Below are positions 35,966-45,575 of a stretch of 64,000 nt of DNA, piece after piece (within the stretch, counting starts at the first letter, position 1; each line of letters starts with the position of its first letter). The notes below the pieces were generated by a model. It did no database searches. It was not told the origin of the DNA and saw nothing but the letters and a program-made list of their open reading frames with translations. This DNA comes from Corynebacterium sp. CNCTC7651 (GTDB lineage: Bacteria; Actinomycetota; Actinomycetes; Mycobacteriales; Mycobacteriaceae). The translations under genes were made by a program, and so were the position numbers. The stretch spans positions 1,922,001-1,986,000 of the forward strand of contig NZ_CP071246.1 in assembly GCF_021496665.1 (NCBI RefSeq). The letters are read 5' to 3'.

Positions 35966-36904
35966 CTAGAAGTCGTCGCCGATGTGCTTGAAGCCGATAC
36001 CGAGGGGCAAACCGACGTTGTCCGCCAAGTGCACCGTGGCGGGGTTGGTGGAATCGGCCGGTGCGGAATCGGAGGTGTCTGGGTTGCCGGCCGTGGCGGC
36101 GGTGGAATCGGCTGGGTCGGCGGGGTCAGTGGCGGCGGGGAGGTCAGTGACAGCGGGGAGGTCGATGGCGGCGAGGAGGCGGGCGTCGCCGGCTGTGGGT
36201 GCGGGGCCGAAGGCGAGGTCGCGGATCTCCAGGTAAGTGGGCTCCACGCCCGCAGCGGCGAGGACGCCACGGACTGTCTCAAGGACTACTTCCTCGCCGT
36301 GTTCGGCAGCGTGGGCACCCGCGGTTAACGCGGCGGCGAGGGCGAGGGCTTGTGGTTGGGAGGGAGCGTCGATAAGCGAATTGCGAAGGGAAATGGCAAG
36401 GCCATCCGTGGTGCGGACGGTGGGGACGGAGTGGAGCTTGACCTCCATGCGCAGGGCGGAGACGGCGCGCTGGGTGGTTACGAGGAGTTCGAAGTCCTTC
36501 TCCCCCATGACCAGATCGGTGGCGTGGGTGAGGTTGGCGGCGGCGATAATGCGGGCGGTGTCGCGTGCGATGTCGTCGGCGTTCTCGAGGTGGTTGAGGC
36601 CGGTGTTGATGGTGGCGGTGGTGGTCAGCGAGCCGTTGAAGACCAGGTCCACCTTCTCGCGGGTGAAGATGTCGCGAGGCGGGGTGGGGACGTCGGTGGC
36701 GTCGAGGTCGCCGGTGAACGTGACCACGGTGTACGCGCCGAGGAGGGATTTAGCGGCGCGGATGAGTTCGATGTGCCCGGCATGAAGGGCGGTGGAGAGG
36801 GGTACCAGGGCGATGGTCTTGCCGATCTTGCGGAACGCGCGGCCGTAGGTGGCAAGGAGGGCTTCATCGGTGACGACGGTGGCTTGGCCAGGTGTGAAAG
36901 TCAT
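35966..36904 (-). CDS. panC: Divergent pantoate-beta-alanine ligase (PanC family)
   Basis: 312 aa. Pantothenate synthesis enzyme joining pantoate and beta-alanine with ATP. Kept: the HIGH-like STALHAGHIELI (HAGH 41-44), GEKDFELL (134-141) and VPTVRTTDGLAISLRNS. Not kept: the usual SIFVNP-QF segment (here VTFTGDLDAT) and the RPGHFDGV loop, so substrate use may differ. The C-terminus has an Asp/Pro/Ala-rich extension (about 240-295). Start MTFTPGQ at 36904 overlaps the upstream gene stop by 4 nt (ATGA). Last gene of the ten-gene run from hpt. Confidence 0.75.
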   Translation of the reverse strand: MTFTPGQATVVTDEALLATYGRAFRKIGKTIALVPLSTALHAGHIELIRAAKSLLGAYTVVTFTGDLDATDVPTPPRDIFTREKVDLVFNGSLTTTATINTGLNHLENADDIARDTARIIAAANLTHATDLVMGEKDFELLVTTQRAVSALRMEVKLHSVPTVRTTDGLAISLRNSLIDAPSQPQALALAAALTAGAHAAEHGEEVVLETVRGVLAAAGVEPTYLEIRDLAFGPAPTAGDARLLAAIDLPAVTDLPAATDPADPADSTAATAGNPDTSDSAPADSTNPATVHLADNVGLPLGIGFKHIGDDF

Positions 36905-37605
36905 GGTCGGGTTCCTTCGTACTGCTCGTAGGCCCACAGTTCGATATCTGTGCTGTGGGTTTGTTCGGCGCGCCTGCGGTGGAGGTCGACGAAGAGGCGG
37001 CGGGCGCCGGGATCGTCAATGGCGTTGGCGAGGCGGTCGAGGTCGGCGGGGGTTGTCGGTGGGAGGGGTGCTTGGGGGGCTTGGAAGAAAGCGTCGTGAA
37101 GCGGGTCGAGCGGGAGCACGGCGCGGAGGATGTCGAAGGCGTCCTCGCGGGCGGTGCGCTCGAGTGCGCGGAGGTGCTGCGCGGCGGCGATGGCGGGGCG
37201 GTCGGTGTCCTGGATGGGGATCGAAGTGCCGCCGGCTTCGGCGATGAGGATGGCGACGAGGGTTTCGCCGAGCTCGTCCGCGGCGGAGGTGACCCAGATG
37301 GTGTCGAAGAGGTTGTGGGCGGACATGACGATGGCGTGGGCGGTTTCGACGTCGTCAAGCAGCTGGGGGCCGTGCTCCAGCGCGGTGTGGAGGAACATCT
37401 GGCGCGGGCGCGCGTGCGGCGCGAGGTCCGCGGCGATGGCACGGATGTCCTCGGCGGGGCCGTTGAGGACGACGAGGTCAACGTGCTGAATCGCGCCGGG
37501 GTCATCGTCCGGGTCGATCGCGTGGACAGTGTGGCCGGCGCGCTCGAGGAGGTCCGCCAAGTGGCAGGGCTGACCGATCACGCCGATGGCAAGGCGGGGC
37601 GGCAT
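36901..37605 (-). CDS. Rossmann/DUF2520-like protein
   Basis: 234 aa. A Rossmann-like N-terminus (AIGVIGQPCHLADLLERAGH ... HVDLVVLNGPAEDI) and a helical C-terminal half, resembling the Rossmann plus DUF2520 proteins encoded beside panC in other corynebacteria. The glycine motif is GVIGQP rather than GxGxxG, so cofactor binding is doubtful. Coupled to panC by a 4-nt overlap and 7 nt after the DUF6779-like gene; a role around pantothenate synthesis is inferred from context only. Confidence 0.6.
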   Translation of the reverse strand: MPPRLAIGVIGQPCHLADLLERAGHTVHAIDPDDDPGAIQHVDLVVLNGPAEDIRAIAADLAPHARPRQMFLHTALEHGPQLLDDVETAHAIVMSAHNLFDTIWVTSAADELGETLVAILIAEAGGTSIPIQDTDRPAIAAAQHLRALERTAREDAFDILRAVLPLDPLHDAFFQAPQAPLPPTTPADLDRLANAIDDPGARRLFVDLHRRRAEQTHSTDIELWAYEQYEGTRP

Positions 37606-37612
37606 ACGGGCG

Positions 37613-38953
37613 TTACTGGTCTTCGCGCTTCAGCAGATCGGCGACGGAGATGGCGCTGGCACCGCGCTCATCACGACGACGGCGGCCACCACGACGCGTG
37701 GTTGGCGCGGTGGTGTCGGTGGTCGGCGTGGTGGTTTCGGCGGTTGGCGCGGTGGTTTGCTCCGGCTTGGGCGCTGCCGTTGGTTCCGGCTTCGGCTCGG
37801 TGGCCGGCGCGGCTGGCGGGGCGGGCTGTGGCTTCGGGGCGGCGGGCGCAGACGGAGCGGGGCGCTCAGCGGGCTTGGGCTGCTCAGCGGGCTTCGGCGC
37901 CGCGGGAGTTTGTGCAGCGGTTGCTGCTGGACTTTGTGCAGTAGCTGGTGCAGCCGCAGTTGGGAACGGCTTCGCCGCCGGCTGCGGGTAAGGCTTCGGC
38001 GCGGTGGGTGCGGTGGTCTTCGGCGCAGAGGTCTTGGAGGCGGCCGGGGTTTTCGGCGCAGTGTTCTTGGACGCAGTGCGGCCCTGTTCGCGGGCGGCTT
38101 CGCGTTCGCGCTCGCTGATCAGCGCTGCCAACGGGTTCGGGTGTTCGCGGGTAGGCTGCTGGCCCAGGCGACCGGAGATGGCGTCCGCGGTCGGGGCGCC
38201 CGGCGTTGCGGCGCGGGACGTGGAGGCCGAAGAGGCAGCAGCGGCGGCCGGGCGGGACGCGGCTGGTCGCGGAGCTGCCGGGCGCGGGGCCGCAGGACGG
38301 GAGGCGGTGGACGGCTGCGGCGCTACAGACGGGCGAGACGTTGCGGGCTTCGGTGCCGCGGTTACCTTCGCAGCGGTTGCCTTTGCCTCAGCCGGCTTGG
38401 TGGTCTCGGTGGGCGTGGTGGTGGAACGCTGACGTCGATAAGCAATCGGCTCCTTGACGGCGGCGATCTTGGCAGTGTCGTCGTTGGAGGGGCCCGGCTG
38501 CTTCGGTGCGGGGGTGGGCTCGAGCTCCTGGATGCGGCGGGCGTTGGCGCGGACGGCGGCGGGTTCGTACTCGAAGGGCTCGCCGCGCAGGTCCTCCAGC
38601 TGGGTGCGCAGCGCCTTGATCTCGGCCTGGAGCTCGCGCAGCACCTCGGTGTCCACGGTCGGCGCGGGGGCCGGAGCCTCGGCGCGCTTGGACAGTTCGG
38701 CGCGGGCCTGGGAAAGCTCTGCCTCGCGCTCGGCGGCGCGCTGCACTGCGGTGTCGCGGTCGCGGCGGGTGCGGTCAATGACCATGATGCCGGCGACGGC
38801 TGCCCACAGTGCGAAGATCAGGGCGATCTTCAGCGCGTTCGCGGAGTTGGTGAACAACATGACCACGGTGCCAATCACAGCCACCACGAAGGGGATGATC
38901 ACCCAAATGGTGCCCTTGGAGCTGGTTGTGGACGTCGGCTCGCGGTCAGTCAT
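37613..38953 (-). CDS. DUF6779-like membrane protein with Pro/Ala-rich tail
   Basis: 446 aa. Two membrane helices near the N-terminus (about 15-35 and 41-58), a short coiled coil (about 65-120), and then more than 300 residues of Ala/Pro/Lys/Thr-rich low complexity ending RRGGRRRRDERGASAISVADLLKREDQ. The basic patch and conserved end suggest a binding motif. Start MTDREPTS at 38953; an ATG two codons earlier is possible. Fits the DUF6779 proteins of Corynebacterium in the same operon position. Function unknown. Confidence 0.65.
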   Translation of the reverse strand: MTDREPTSTTSSKGTIWVIIPFVVAVIGTVVMLFTNSANALKIALIFALWAAVAGIMVIDRTRRDRDTAVQRAAEREAELSQARAELSKRAEAPAPAPTVDTEVLRELQAEIKALRTQLEDLRGEPFEYEPAAVRANARRIQELEPTPAPKQPGPSNDDTAKIAAVKEPIAYRRQRSTTTPTETTKPAEAKATAAKVTAAPKPATSRPSVAPQPSTASRPAAPRPAAPRPAASRPAAAAASSASTSRAATPGAPTADAISGRLGQQPTREHPNPLAALISEREREAAREQGRTASKNTAPKTPAASKTSAPKTTAPTAPKPYPQPAAKPFPTAAAPATAQSPAATAAQTPAAPKPAEQPKPAERPAPSAPAAPKPQPAPPAAPATEPKPEPTAAPKPEQTTAPTAETTTPTTDTTAPTTRRGGRRRRDERGASAISVADLLKREDQ

Positions 38954-38963
38954 GTGCATTACC

Positions 38964-39431
38964 TTAGCTAACGCCCTCGCCCGCCGAGGGCGGCGACACT
39001 TCGCACGACCGCTCCAGCCACACCCCCGCCGCGGCGAGTGCAACGCCGCCGAGTGCTCCGGAGAGCACGGAGGGGAAATCCTCGCCCGCCGCGGCAAGCA
39101 CGCTCAGTTGCGGGACGACGTACACTAAAACGCCAGCGTAAAGCCCCCCGCAGAGCGCCCCGGCCCAGGAGCACGCTTTGCCGAAGATCATCAGGTTCGC
39201 GGCCATCATGGGGTTGAGCTGGCTGCGGTCCAGGCCCACTTTGCCCTCCTCGCGACGCTTCTTCACCATGTAGGCGAAGTAGGCGCAGGCGGCGGCGACA
39301 ATCCACAGGCTGAGCGGCACCACGAGGCTGAGATTCACCATCGTGTTGTAGAAGCGGCGCACCAGGATCAGGGACGCGGCGGTGGTGAACACGAATGCGC
39401 CGATTAGGCCTGCGAGCGGGGTGCGGGTCAT
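38964..39431 (-). CDS. DUF3180 membrane protein
   Basis: 155 aa with four predicted membrane helices (about 5-25, 36-56, 85-105, 115-137). DUF3180 proteins follow folK in many actinobacteria, as here, and their function is unknown. The ATG at 39431 overlaps the folK stop by 4 nt, so they are translationally coupled. Start MTRTPLAG is chosen because upstream codons are folK shadow. Confidence 0.82.
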   Translation of the reverse strand: MTRTPLAGLIGAFVFTTAASLILVRRFYNTMVNLSLVVPLSLWIVAAACAYFAYMVKKRREEGKVGLDRSQLNPMMAANLMIFGKACSWAGALCGGLYAGVLVYVVPQLSVLAAAGEDFPSVLSGALGGVALAAAGVWLERSCEVSPPSAGEGVS

Positions 39432-39910
39432 GGGAGGTCCCCGGGAGCGTCGTAAAGCTTGCGCACGCCCTGCGGCTCCAGTGCGGCGAGGATGTCCGCC
39501 ACCGGCTGGCCGTTGAGGGTGGCGTCCGGGTCGATCTCCAGCCACGGGCGCAGCACAAATTCGCGCTGGTGGGCGCGGGGGTGCGGGATGGTCAGGGTGG
39601 GGTCGTCAGAAGTAACGCCCTCGATGTCCACGATGTCCACGTCCAGGGTGCGCGGCCCCCAGCGGACGTCGCGCACGCGGTTCGCTTCGCGCTCGAGGGA
39701 CTGGCAGGTTGCTAGGAGCTCGTGGGGTGTGAGGGGAACGTCGATAAGCAGTGCCTGGTTCAAAAAGTCCGGCTGGTCAATGCCGCCCCACGGCGCGGTG
39801 GCGTAGAGGGAGCTCGCGCGGATGAGGTGCGGGCGGAATGCGCGGACCACGGCGGCGAGGTGCGCGCGCGAATCCTCCATGTTGGAGCCGGTGGAGAGCA
39901 CTGCGCGCAT
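39428..39910 (-). CDS. folK: HPPK, hydroxymethyldihydropterin pyrophosphokinase
   Basis: 160 aa. Transfers pyrophosphate from ATP to 6-hydroxymethyl-7,8-dihydropterin for folate synthesis. Seen: the start LSTGSNMEDSRAHL, substrate-binding TAPWGGIDQPDFLNQ, and the HPPK signature RWGPRTLDVDIVDI with its metal-binding Asp pair. Normal length. Sits 1 nt after folB and overlaps DUF3180. Confidence 0.95.
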   Translation of the reverse strand: MRAVLSTGSNMEDSRAHLAAVVRAFRPHLIRASSLYATAPWGGIDQPDFLNQALLIDVPLTPHELLATCQSLEREANRVRDVRWGPRTLDVDIVDIEGVTSDDPTLTIPHPRAHQREFVLRPWLEIDPDATLNGQPVADILAALEPQGVRKLYDAPGDLP

Positions 39911-39911
39911 G

Positions 39912-40283
39912 CTAGAGGCTCTTCCGGGAGCGGCGGGCGACCACGGCGACGTCCTGGAACACCAGCGGGATCGGCGCATGCGGCTTGTGCAGCGTGACCT
40001 CCACGGCGTGGAGCTGCGCGTAGGTGCGCAGGGCGGTCTCGGCGATCTCGGTGGCCACGGTCTCGATGAGCTGGCGCGGGGTGCCGGCGGCGATGTCGTG
40101 GGCCAGCTGAGCCAGCTCTGCGTAGTTGATGGTTTGGGTGAGGTCGTCGTTCGCGGCGGCGTTGGCAAAGTCCAGCCAGCAGGTGATGTCGATGGTGAAG
40201 GTCTGGCCGTGCTCCGTCTCGTGCGGCAGCACGCCGTGGTTGGCGTGGACGGTCAGGCCCTTGAGCTCGATGCGGTCCGCCAT
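39912..40283 (-). CDS. folB: Dihydroneopterin aldolase
   Basis: 123 aa. Converts dihydroneopterin to 6-hydroxymethyldihydropterin. Motifs: DRIELKGLTVHANHGVLPHE at the start with the catalytic Glu, then INYAEL and a conserved IETVATEIAE, and LHKPHAPIPLVFQDV with the catalytic Lys. Its start abuts the folP stop with no spacer, as expected for a coupled operon. Confidence 0.95.
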   Translation of the reverse strand: MADRIELKGLTVHANHGVLPHETEHGQTFTIDITCWLDFANAAANDDLTQTINYAELAQLAHDIAAGTPRQLIETVATEIAETALRTYAQLHAVEVTLHKPHAPIPLVFQDVAVVARRSRKSL

Positions 40284-41135
40284 CTACCGGCCCGCCTTCC
40301 ACGCCGCGGCAACATCGACGGCATCGCGGGACACGGCCACCTCGTGCACGCGCACGCACCAGGCACCCATGTGCGCGGCAAGCGCGGTGACGGCTGCGGT
40401 AGCCGGGTCCGCGTCCGTGGGCAGGTGGTCCAGGCCGCGATCTGCGCGAATGGCGCTTAAGAACCGCTTGCGGCTCGCGCCCACCAGCACCGGGTACGGG
40501 CCGGCGATGAACTCCGGCAGCGCGTTCAGCAGCGCCCAGTTGTCCTCAGCGGTCTTGGCAAAGCCCAGGCCCGGATCCACCGTGATCTGCTCCGGGTTCA
40601 CGCCGGCGGCGATGGCGTTGTCGGCCAGCTGCTGGAGGACTTGGTGCACGTCTTTTACCACGTCACCGCCGTGATCCGCCGCGCCGGCCGCGGATTCGAA
40701 GCGGTCTGCGCGCCAGTGCATCAGGCACACCGGCAGGCCGGTTTCCGCCATCACTCTGTACATCTGCGGGTCCGCGAGGCCGCCGGAGACGTCGTTGATC
40801 AGGTCCGCGCCGGCCTCCGCCGCAGCGAGGGCGGTGGCGGCGCGCATCGTATCCACGCTGGTGCGGATGCCATCTTGGTTCAGCTGCGCGATCACAGGCT
40901 TCACGCGCTCCGCCTCGAGTTCAGCCGGGACGCGGGTTGCGCCGGGGCGGGTGGATTCGGCACCGACGTCAATAATGTCCGCCCCCAGCCTCACCAGCTC
41001 GTGCGCGTGCGCGACGGCGTTATCCACATCGAGGAATTGCCCGCCGTCCGAGAAACTATCCGTGGTGACGTTCACAATGCCCATCACCGTGGTGCGGCCC
41101 GGGGCGGTGAGGTCCCGCACGGTGGTTACGCTCAT
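40284..41135 (-). CDS. folP: Dihydropteroate synthase
   Basis: 283 aa, the sulfonamide target enzyme. Condenses the pterin pyrophosphate with p-aminobenzoate. Motifs: MGIVNVTTDSFSDGG at the N-terminus, IDVGAESTRPGA, INDVSGG, ITVDPGLGFAKT, and the C-terminal VRVHEV. Lies 3 nt after folE. Intact and of normal length. Confidence 0.96.
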   Translation of the reverse strand: MSVTTVRDLTAPGRTTVMGIVNVTTDSFSDGGQFLDVDNAVAHAHELVRLGADIIDVGAESTRPGATRVPAELEAERVKPVIAQLNQDGIRTSVDTMRAATALAAAEAGADLINDVSGGLADPQMYRVMAETGLPVCLMHWRADRFESAAGAADHGGDVVKDVHQVLQQLADNAIAAGVNPEQITVDPGLGFAKTAEDNWALLNALPEFIAGPYPVLVGASRKRFLSAIRADRGLDHLPTDADPATAAVTALAAHMGAWCVRVHEVAVSRDAVDVAAAWKAGR

Positions 41136-41138
41136 GGG

Positions 41139-41783
41139 TTAGCTCCGGATCAGGCTCATGACCTCGGCGCGCGAGGCCGCGTTGTGCTGGAACCCGCCGC
41201 GCACCGCCGAGGTGGTGGTCACCGCACCGGGCTTACGGATGCCGCGCATGGCCATGCACAGGTGCTCGCACTCGATGACAACAATCACCGCCGAGGCACC
41301 AAGCTTATTGACGATCGCATCAGCCACCTGCGCAGTCAACCTCTCCTGCACCTGCGGGCGTTTGGCGTAGAGGTCCGCGAGACGGGCCAGTTTGCTCAGG
41401 CCAGTGACCTTGCCTTCCGGGCCCGGGATGTAGCCGATGTGCGCCTTGCCGTAGAACGGCACCAGGTGGTGCTCGCAGGTGGAGTAGATCGGGATGTCGC
41501 GCACCAGGACCAGCTCGCGGTGGTTTTCTGCGAAGGTCTTCTCCAGCACCTCGGTCGGCTCTGCGTGGAGGCCCGCGAAGACCTCTTCGTAGGCGCGGGC
41601 GACGCGAGCCGGCGTTTCCTTCAGACCCTCGCGGTCCGGGTCCTCCCCCACCGCGAGCAGGAGTTCACGGATGGCTGCCTCGGCGCGCTCTCGGTCGAAG
41701 GTGCCCTGCTTTGCCAGCGTGTGGTCGCTCGCGCCCGGGCTGGTGTGCTCCGGGTCGAGGAGCTCGCTTTCGTTCTGCGTCAT
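41139..41783 (-). CDS. folE: GTP cyclohydrolase I
   Basis: 214 aa. First step of folate synthesis, GTP to dihydroneopterin triphosphate. Zinc ligands and signature: [21 protein letters not shown] in pieces (CEHH), [20 protein letters not shown], and [12 protein letters not shown]. The start at 41783 (MTQNESELL) is preceded by an acidic, non-conserved N-terminal tail of about 25 residues. Sits 13 nt after ftsH. The long frame upstream of this start is ftsH shadow. Confidence 0.96.
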   Translation of the reverse strand: MTQNESELLDPEHTSPGASDHTLAKQGTFDRERAEAAIRELLLAVGEDPDREGLKETPARVARAYEEVFAGLHAEPTEVLEKTFAENHRELVLVRDIPIYSTCEHHLVPFYGKAHIGYIPGPEGKVTGLSKLARLADLYAKRPQVQERLTAQVADAIVNKLGASAVIVVIECEHLCMAMRGIRKPGAVTTTSAVRGGFQHNAASRAEVMSLIRS

Positions 41784-41796
41784 GGTTGTCCTCTTC

Positions 41797-44391
41797 TTAC
41801 TCTTCCCGTGTAATCTCGCGTTCCTCGGTGTCCGGCTGGGCGATCTCGTCTGCGTCGCGAGCCGGCGCCTCTTCCGGTACGTCGGGGCGCGTTGCGTCCT
41901 CCTCGAACGGGTGATCCGGGCGCTCGTGCTCCGGCAAACGGAACCCGATCTCCTCGGTCGGTGCCTCGGGGCCGTTCGGCTGCTGGGTCGGCTGTGCTGG
42001 CTGTGCCGGTTGCTCGGGGGCTGCGTGGCGCGGGCGCGGCAACTGCGCGGTCTCTTCGCCGGGGCGGTAGTGGTCCATGCCCGGGTGCTGTGGCTGCGGC
42101 TGCAGCGGCTGGCCGGGCTGGTTTGGCTGCTGGGGCGCCGAAGGCTGGCCGGGCTGGCCCGGGTAGGTCCAACCCGGAGGTGGCGTGGGGCCGTAATTTG
42201 GCCGGTTGCCGGTGTGCGGTTGCCAGCGAGTCGAGCCGTTGGGCCCGCCAGGCTGGCCGCCTTGGCCGTTGGGTCCGCCAGGCTGGCCGGGCTGTTCGCT
42301 TTGGCCGTAGTGGCCCGGCTGGCCGGGCTGGCCGTTGTTGCCGGCGCGCCAGCGGTTGTACGGCTGGTTCTGCTGTGCCTGCTCGGCCTCGCGCTCGCGG
42401 CGGCGGCGTTCGCGCGTCTCGCGGGACGCCTCCAAGATGGAGAAACGCTTCGGCGGTTCCTCGCCGCGCTCCAGCGCGAGCTCAACCGGGGTCTTCACCG
42501 GTTCGTGGTCCTTTTGGCGGGTAAATCGAACGTCGTGAAGCGGGAGCTCTGGGCGCTCCGGCTCGATGTCGTCGAAGATGGCCTCCAAGTCCGGGCGGCG
42601 CAGCGTCTCCTTTTCCAGGAGCTTGGTCACCAGCGTGTCCAGGTGATCGCGGTGCTTGGCCAGGATGTTGTAGGCGGTCTCATGTGCGGCGTCGACAAGC
42701 TCGTGCACCTCGCGGTCGATGCTTTCGGCGACGGCCGGCGAGTACTCCAGCACGCCGCCGGCGCCGCGGCCGGAGAACGGGTCGCCCTGGGCCTCGCCGT
42801 ACTTGACGGTGCCAAGCGTGCTGGTCATGCCGTATTCGGTGACCATCGCGCGGGCGATCTTGGTGGCCTGCTCGATGTCGTTGGAGGCGCCGGTGGTCGG
42901 CTCGCCGAAGACCAGCTCCTCCGCGCTGCGGCCGCCCATGGCGAAGACCATGCGGGCGAAGAGCTCGTCGCGGTTGTACATGCCCTTGTCATCCTCATCC
43001 GCGGTCATGGCGAAACCGCCGGTGTTGCCGCGCTGGAGGATGGTGACCTTGTACACGCGCTCGATGTCCTTGAGCGCCCACGCGGCGAGGGTGTGGCCGC
43101 CCTCGTGGTACGCGGTGACCTTCTTCTCCTTTTCGGAGATGAGCTTGGAGCTGCGGCGTGGGCCGCCGATCACGCGGTCGGTCGCCTCTTCGAGGGCGTC
43201 CGGGGTGATCACGTTGCCGCCCACGCGGGCGGTAAGCAGCGCGGCCTCATTGAGCACGTTGGCCAGGTCTGCGCCGGACATGCCGGCGGTGCGCTTGGCC
43301 AGCGCGTCCAGGTCCACGTCCTTGGACAGCGGCTTGTTCTTTGCGTGCACCTTGAGGATCTGGGCGCGGCCCTTCAGGTCCGGGTTGGTCACCGGGATCT
43401 GGCGGTCGAAGCGGCCGGGGCGCAGCAGCGCCGGGTCGAGGATGTCCGGGCGGTTGGTGGCGGCGATGAGAATCACGCCCTCGCGGCCGTCGAAACCGTC
43501 CAGCTCCACGAGGAGCTGGTTGAGGGTCTGCTCGCGTTCGTCGTGGCCGCCGCCCATGCCGGAGCCGCGCTGGCGGCCGACTGCATCAATCTCGTCGATG
43601 AAGATGATGCAGGGCGAGTTCTCGCGCGCCTGCTTGAACAGGTCGCGCACGCGGGACGCACCGACGCCGACGAACATTTCCACAAAGTCCGAACCGGAGA
43701 TGGTGTAGAACGGCACGCCGGCCTCACCAGCCACGGCGCGGGCCAGGAGCGTCTTACCGGTGCCGGGTGGGCCGTAAAGCAGCACACCGCGCGGGATCTT
43801 CGCGCCGAGCTTCTGGTAAATCGTGGGATCGACCAGGAAGTCCACCACTTCCTGCAGCTCATCCACTGCCTCGTCCGCGCCGGCGACGTCCGCGAACGTG
43901 TTCGTCGGGTTGTCCTTGGTCAGCTGCTTCGCCTTGGAGCCGCCGATGCCGAACATGCCGCCGCCCGCCTGCATGCGGTAGGTGAAGTAGATCAGCAGGC
44001 CGAAGATGATGATCATCGGCAGCATGAAGCCGATCATGGACATCAGGAAGGATTCCTGCGTCACATTCGTCTTGTAGCTGTCCGCGCCGGATTCCTGGAC
44101 GGCGTCGAAGATAATCGGCGTCGTGCGGGCCGGGTACTGGGCGCTGATGGCCTCGATGCCCTCGCGTTCGTCGACAGTAATCGGCTCGCGCAGGTCGATG
44201 CGGACGCGCTGCTCGCGATCGTCGATCTGCACCTGCTCAGCGTTGTGCTCCTTGAGCTGCTCGAGGGCGACGGACGTGTCTACCTGCTGGTAGGCGCGCG
44301 TGTCATCCCCGAGCAGGGTGAGCAGGTACAGGACGATCAAGACGGTGGCGCCCAGCAGGCCCCACCGCATCACTTTTTGGTTTTTTGTCAT
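41797..44391 (-). CDS. ftsH: ATP-dependent zinc metalloprotease FtsH
   Basis: 864 aa membrane-bound AAA+ protease. Two membrane helices (about 10-28 and 110-130) flank a periplasm-side domain; Walker [12 protein letters not shown], Walker [12 protein letters not shown], the second region of homology [19 protein letters not shown], and the zinc site [10 protein letters not shown]. Beyond about residue 640 is a long Gly/Pro/Gln-rich tail with repeated GQPGQPG-like units, ending in an acidic segment. Such disordered tails are usual in actinobacterial FtsH. Starts 2 nt after hpt. Confidence 0.96.
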   Translation of the reverse strand: MTKNQKVMRWGLLGATVLIVLYLLTLLGDDTRAYQQVDTSVALEQLKEHNAEQVQIDDREQRVRIDLREPITVDEREGIEAISAQYPARTTPIIFDAVQESGADSYKTNVTQESFLMSMIGFMLPMIIIFGLLIYFTYRMQAGGGMFGIGGSKAKQLTKDNPTNTFADVAGADEAVDELQEVVDFLVDPTIYQKLGAKIPRGVLLYGPPGTGKTLLARAVAGEAGVPFYTISGSDFVEMFVGVGASRVRDLFKQARENSPCIIFIDEIDAVGRQRGSGMGGGHDEREQTLNQLLVELDGFDGREGVILIAATNRPDILDPALLRPGRFDRQIPVTNPDLKGRAQILKVHAKNKPLSKDVDLDALAKRTAGMSGADLANVLNEAALLTARVGGNVITPDALEEATDRVIGGPRRSSKLISEKEKKVTAYHEGGHTLAAWALKDIERVYKVTILQRGNTGGFAMTADEDDKGMYNRDELFARMVFAMGGRSAEELVFGEPTTGASNDIEQATKIARAMVTEYGMTSTLGTVKYGEAQGDPFSGRGAGGVLEYSPAVAESIDREVHELVDAAHETAYNILAKHRDHLDTLVTKLLEKETLRRPDLEAIFDDIEPERPELPLHDVRFTRQKDHEPVKTPVELALERGEEPPKRFSILEASRETRERRRREREAEQAQQNQPYNRWRAGNNGQPGQPGHYGQSEQPGQPGGPNGQGGQPGGPNGSTRWQPHTGNRPNYGPTPPPGWTYPGQPGQPSAPQQPNQPGQPLQPQPQHPGMDHYRPGEETAQLPRPRHAAPEQPAQPAQPTQQPNGPEAPTEEIGFRLPEHERPDHPFEEDATRPDVPEEAPARDADEIAQPDTEEREITREE

Positions 44392-44393
44392 AT

Positions 44394-45026
44394 CTAGTTT
44401 TCCGAGTAAACGCGCGGGTGCAGCGTGCCGACGTACGGAAGATCACGGTACTGCTCCGCATAATCCAGCCCGTAGCCGATGACGAACTCGTTGGGGATGT
44501 CAAAGCCGACGTCGAGAAGCTCAATCTTGGCAGTCTGCACCTCCGGCTTGCGCAGGAGCGTAACCACCTCGAGCGTCTTCGGGCCGCGACCTTTCAGGTT
44601 CTTGAGCAGCCAGGACAAGGTCAGGCCGGAATCGATGATGTCCTCGACCACCAGCACGTCGCGGCCGGCGATCTCCTTATCCAGGTCCTTGAGAATGCGG
44701 ACGACGCCCGAACTGGTGGTGGAGTTGCCGTAGGAAGACACCGCCATGAACTCCATCTCGCACGGGATGGAGAGCTTGCGGGCGAAATCGGTGAGGAAGA
44801 ACACCGCGCCCTTGAGCACGCACACGAGGATCAGTTCCTGCTCCGCGCCCTTGTATTTCTCGGACACCATGTCCGCCAGCTCCTGGATGCGGGCCTGCAG
44901 CTCGTCCTCATTAATAAGGACCGCCTCCACGTCATCGCCGTAGCGGTTCGCGGGGACGTTGAAGTCCTTCTTATCGTGCAACGTGTGCTCGGTCAGCTCG
45001 TGCTCGGTCAGCTCGTGCTCGGTCAT
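44394..45026 (-). CDS. hpt: Hypoxanthine phosphoribosyltransferase
   Basis: 210 aa. Purine salvage, making IMP or GMP from the free base and PRPP. PRPP-binding motif [18 protein letters not shown], plus [17 protein letters not shown] and [11 protein letters not shown]. The first 14 residues are a triplicated TEHEL-type unit encoded by a tandem 15-bp repeat (GAGCACGAGCTGACC), which is not part of the usual enzyme. First gene of the ten-gene run ending at panC; its 5' side is a 549-bp gap with a palindromic repeat. Confidence 0.94.
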   Translation of the reverse strand: MTEHELTEHELTEHTLHDKKDFNVPANRYGDDVEAVLINEDELQARIQELADMVSEKYKGAEQELILVCVLKGAVFFLTDFARKLSIPCEMEFMAVSSYGNSTTSSGVVRILKDLDKEIAGRDVLVVEDIIDSGLTLSWLLKNLKGRGPKTLEVVTLLRKPEVQTAKIELLDVGFDIPNEFVIGYGLDYAEQYRDLPYVGTLHPRVYSEN

Positions 45027-45238
45027 GGCGGCGGGCCTTTCGCTCAGGTGGCTGTTTATGGCTCAACCACTACATACTGCCACTTTGCCGCTCGGCGCTT
45101 CAAGAAACGGGGTGGTGGGGGTTGTTTTGGTGGTTTGCGTTTCCGGCTGCGTTGGGCGTGGCCGCCTTTGGCGTGGTGGTCAGCGGCGGCTTGGCGGTGT
45201 GCGGCGGCTTGGCGGTGCGCTCGTCGGCGTGGTGGTGC

Positions 45239-45388
45239 GCTCCCCTATTGCGATCCCCGGTTGCGATTCCGATCCCCTGTAGACGATCCTTTTGTGGCGA
45301 TCCAGAGGGTTATATTCATACAATCCGAAAGCATATAAGCCTTTGGATCGTCGTGTGAGGATCGGCAACGGAGGATCGCAATAAGGGC
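45239..45388. repeat. Palindromic intergenic repeat, copy 2
   Basis: Same design as copy 1 at 35733: GGCGATCCAGAGG and TTTGGATCG arms around TTATATTCATACAAT and GCATATAAG, flanked by GCGATCC..CGATCC on the left and GTGAGGATCGGCAACGGAGG on the right. The rest of the 45027-45575 gap is a G-rich stretch on the left and repeated GGCGTCCGCGGA units on the right; no gene seen. Confidence 0.75.
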
Positions 45389-45575
45389 TACGCAACACAG
45401 CAGGGCATAAGCGCAGCGTGTGGGTCCTGCGGTTTCCGCGGAGCGCCCTGGTGGCGTCCGCGGACCGGCGGTACCGGTGTACAGACCCGATGGCGTCCGC
45501 GGAGCGACCTAGCGGTACAAGCGATCCGGCCCGCCGGGTCACTGCGGCGAACCGGCAGCGAACCGGCAGCGCCAC

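Noticed and set aside
42250..42350. Short repeats in the ftsH tail as a mobile or regulatory repeat
   Set aside because: They encode the Gly/Pro/Gln-rich disordered C-terminus normal for actinobacterial FtsH.
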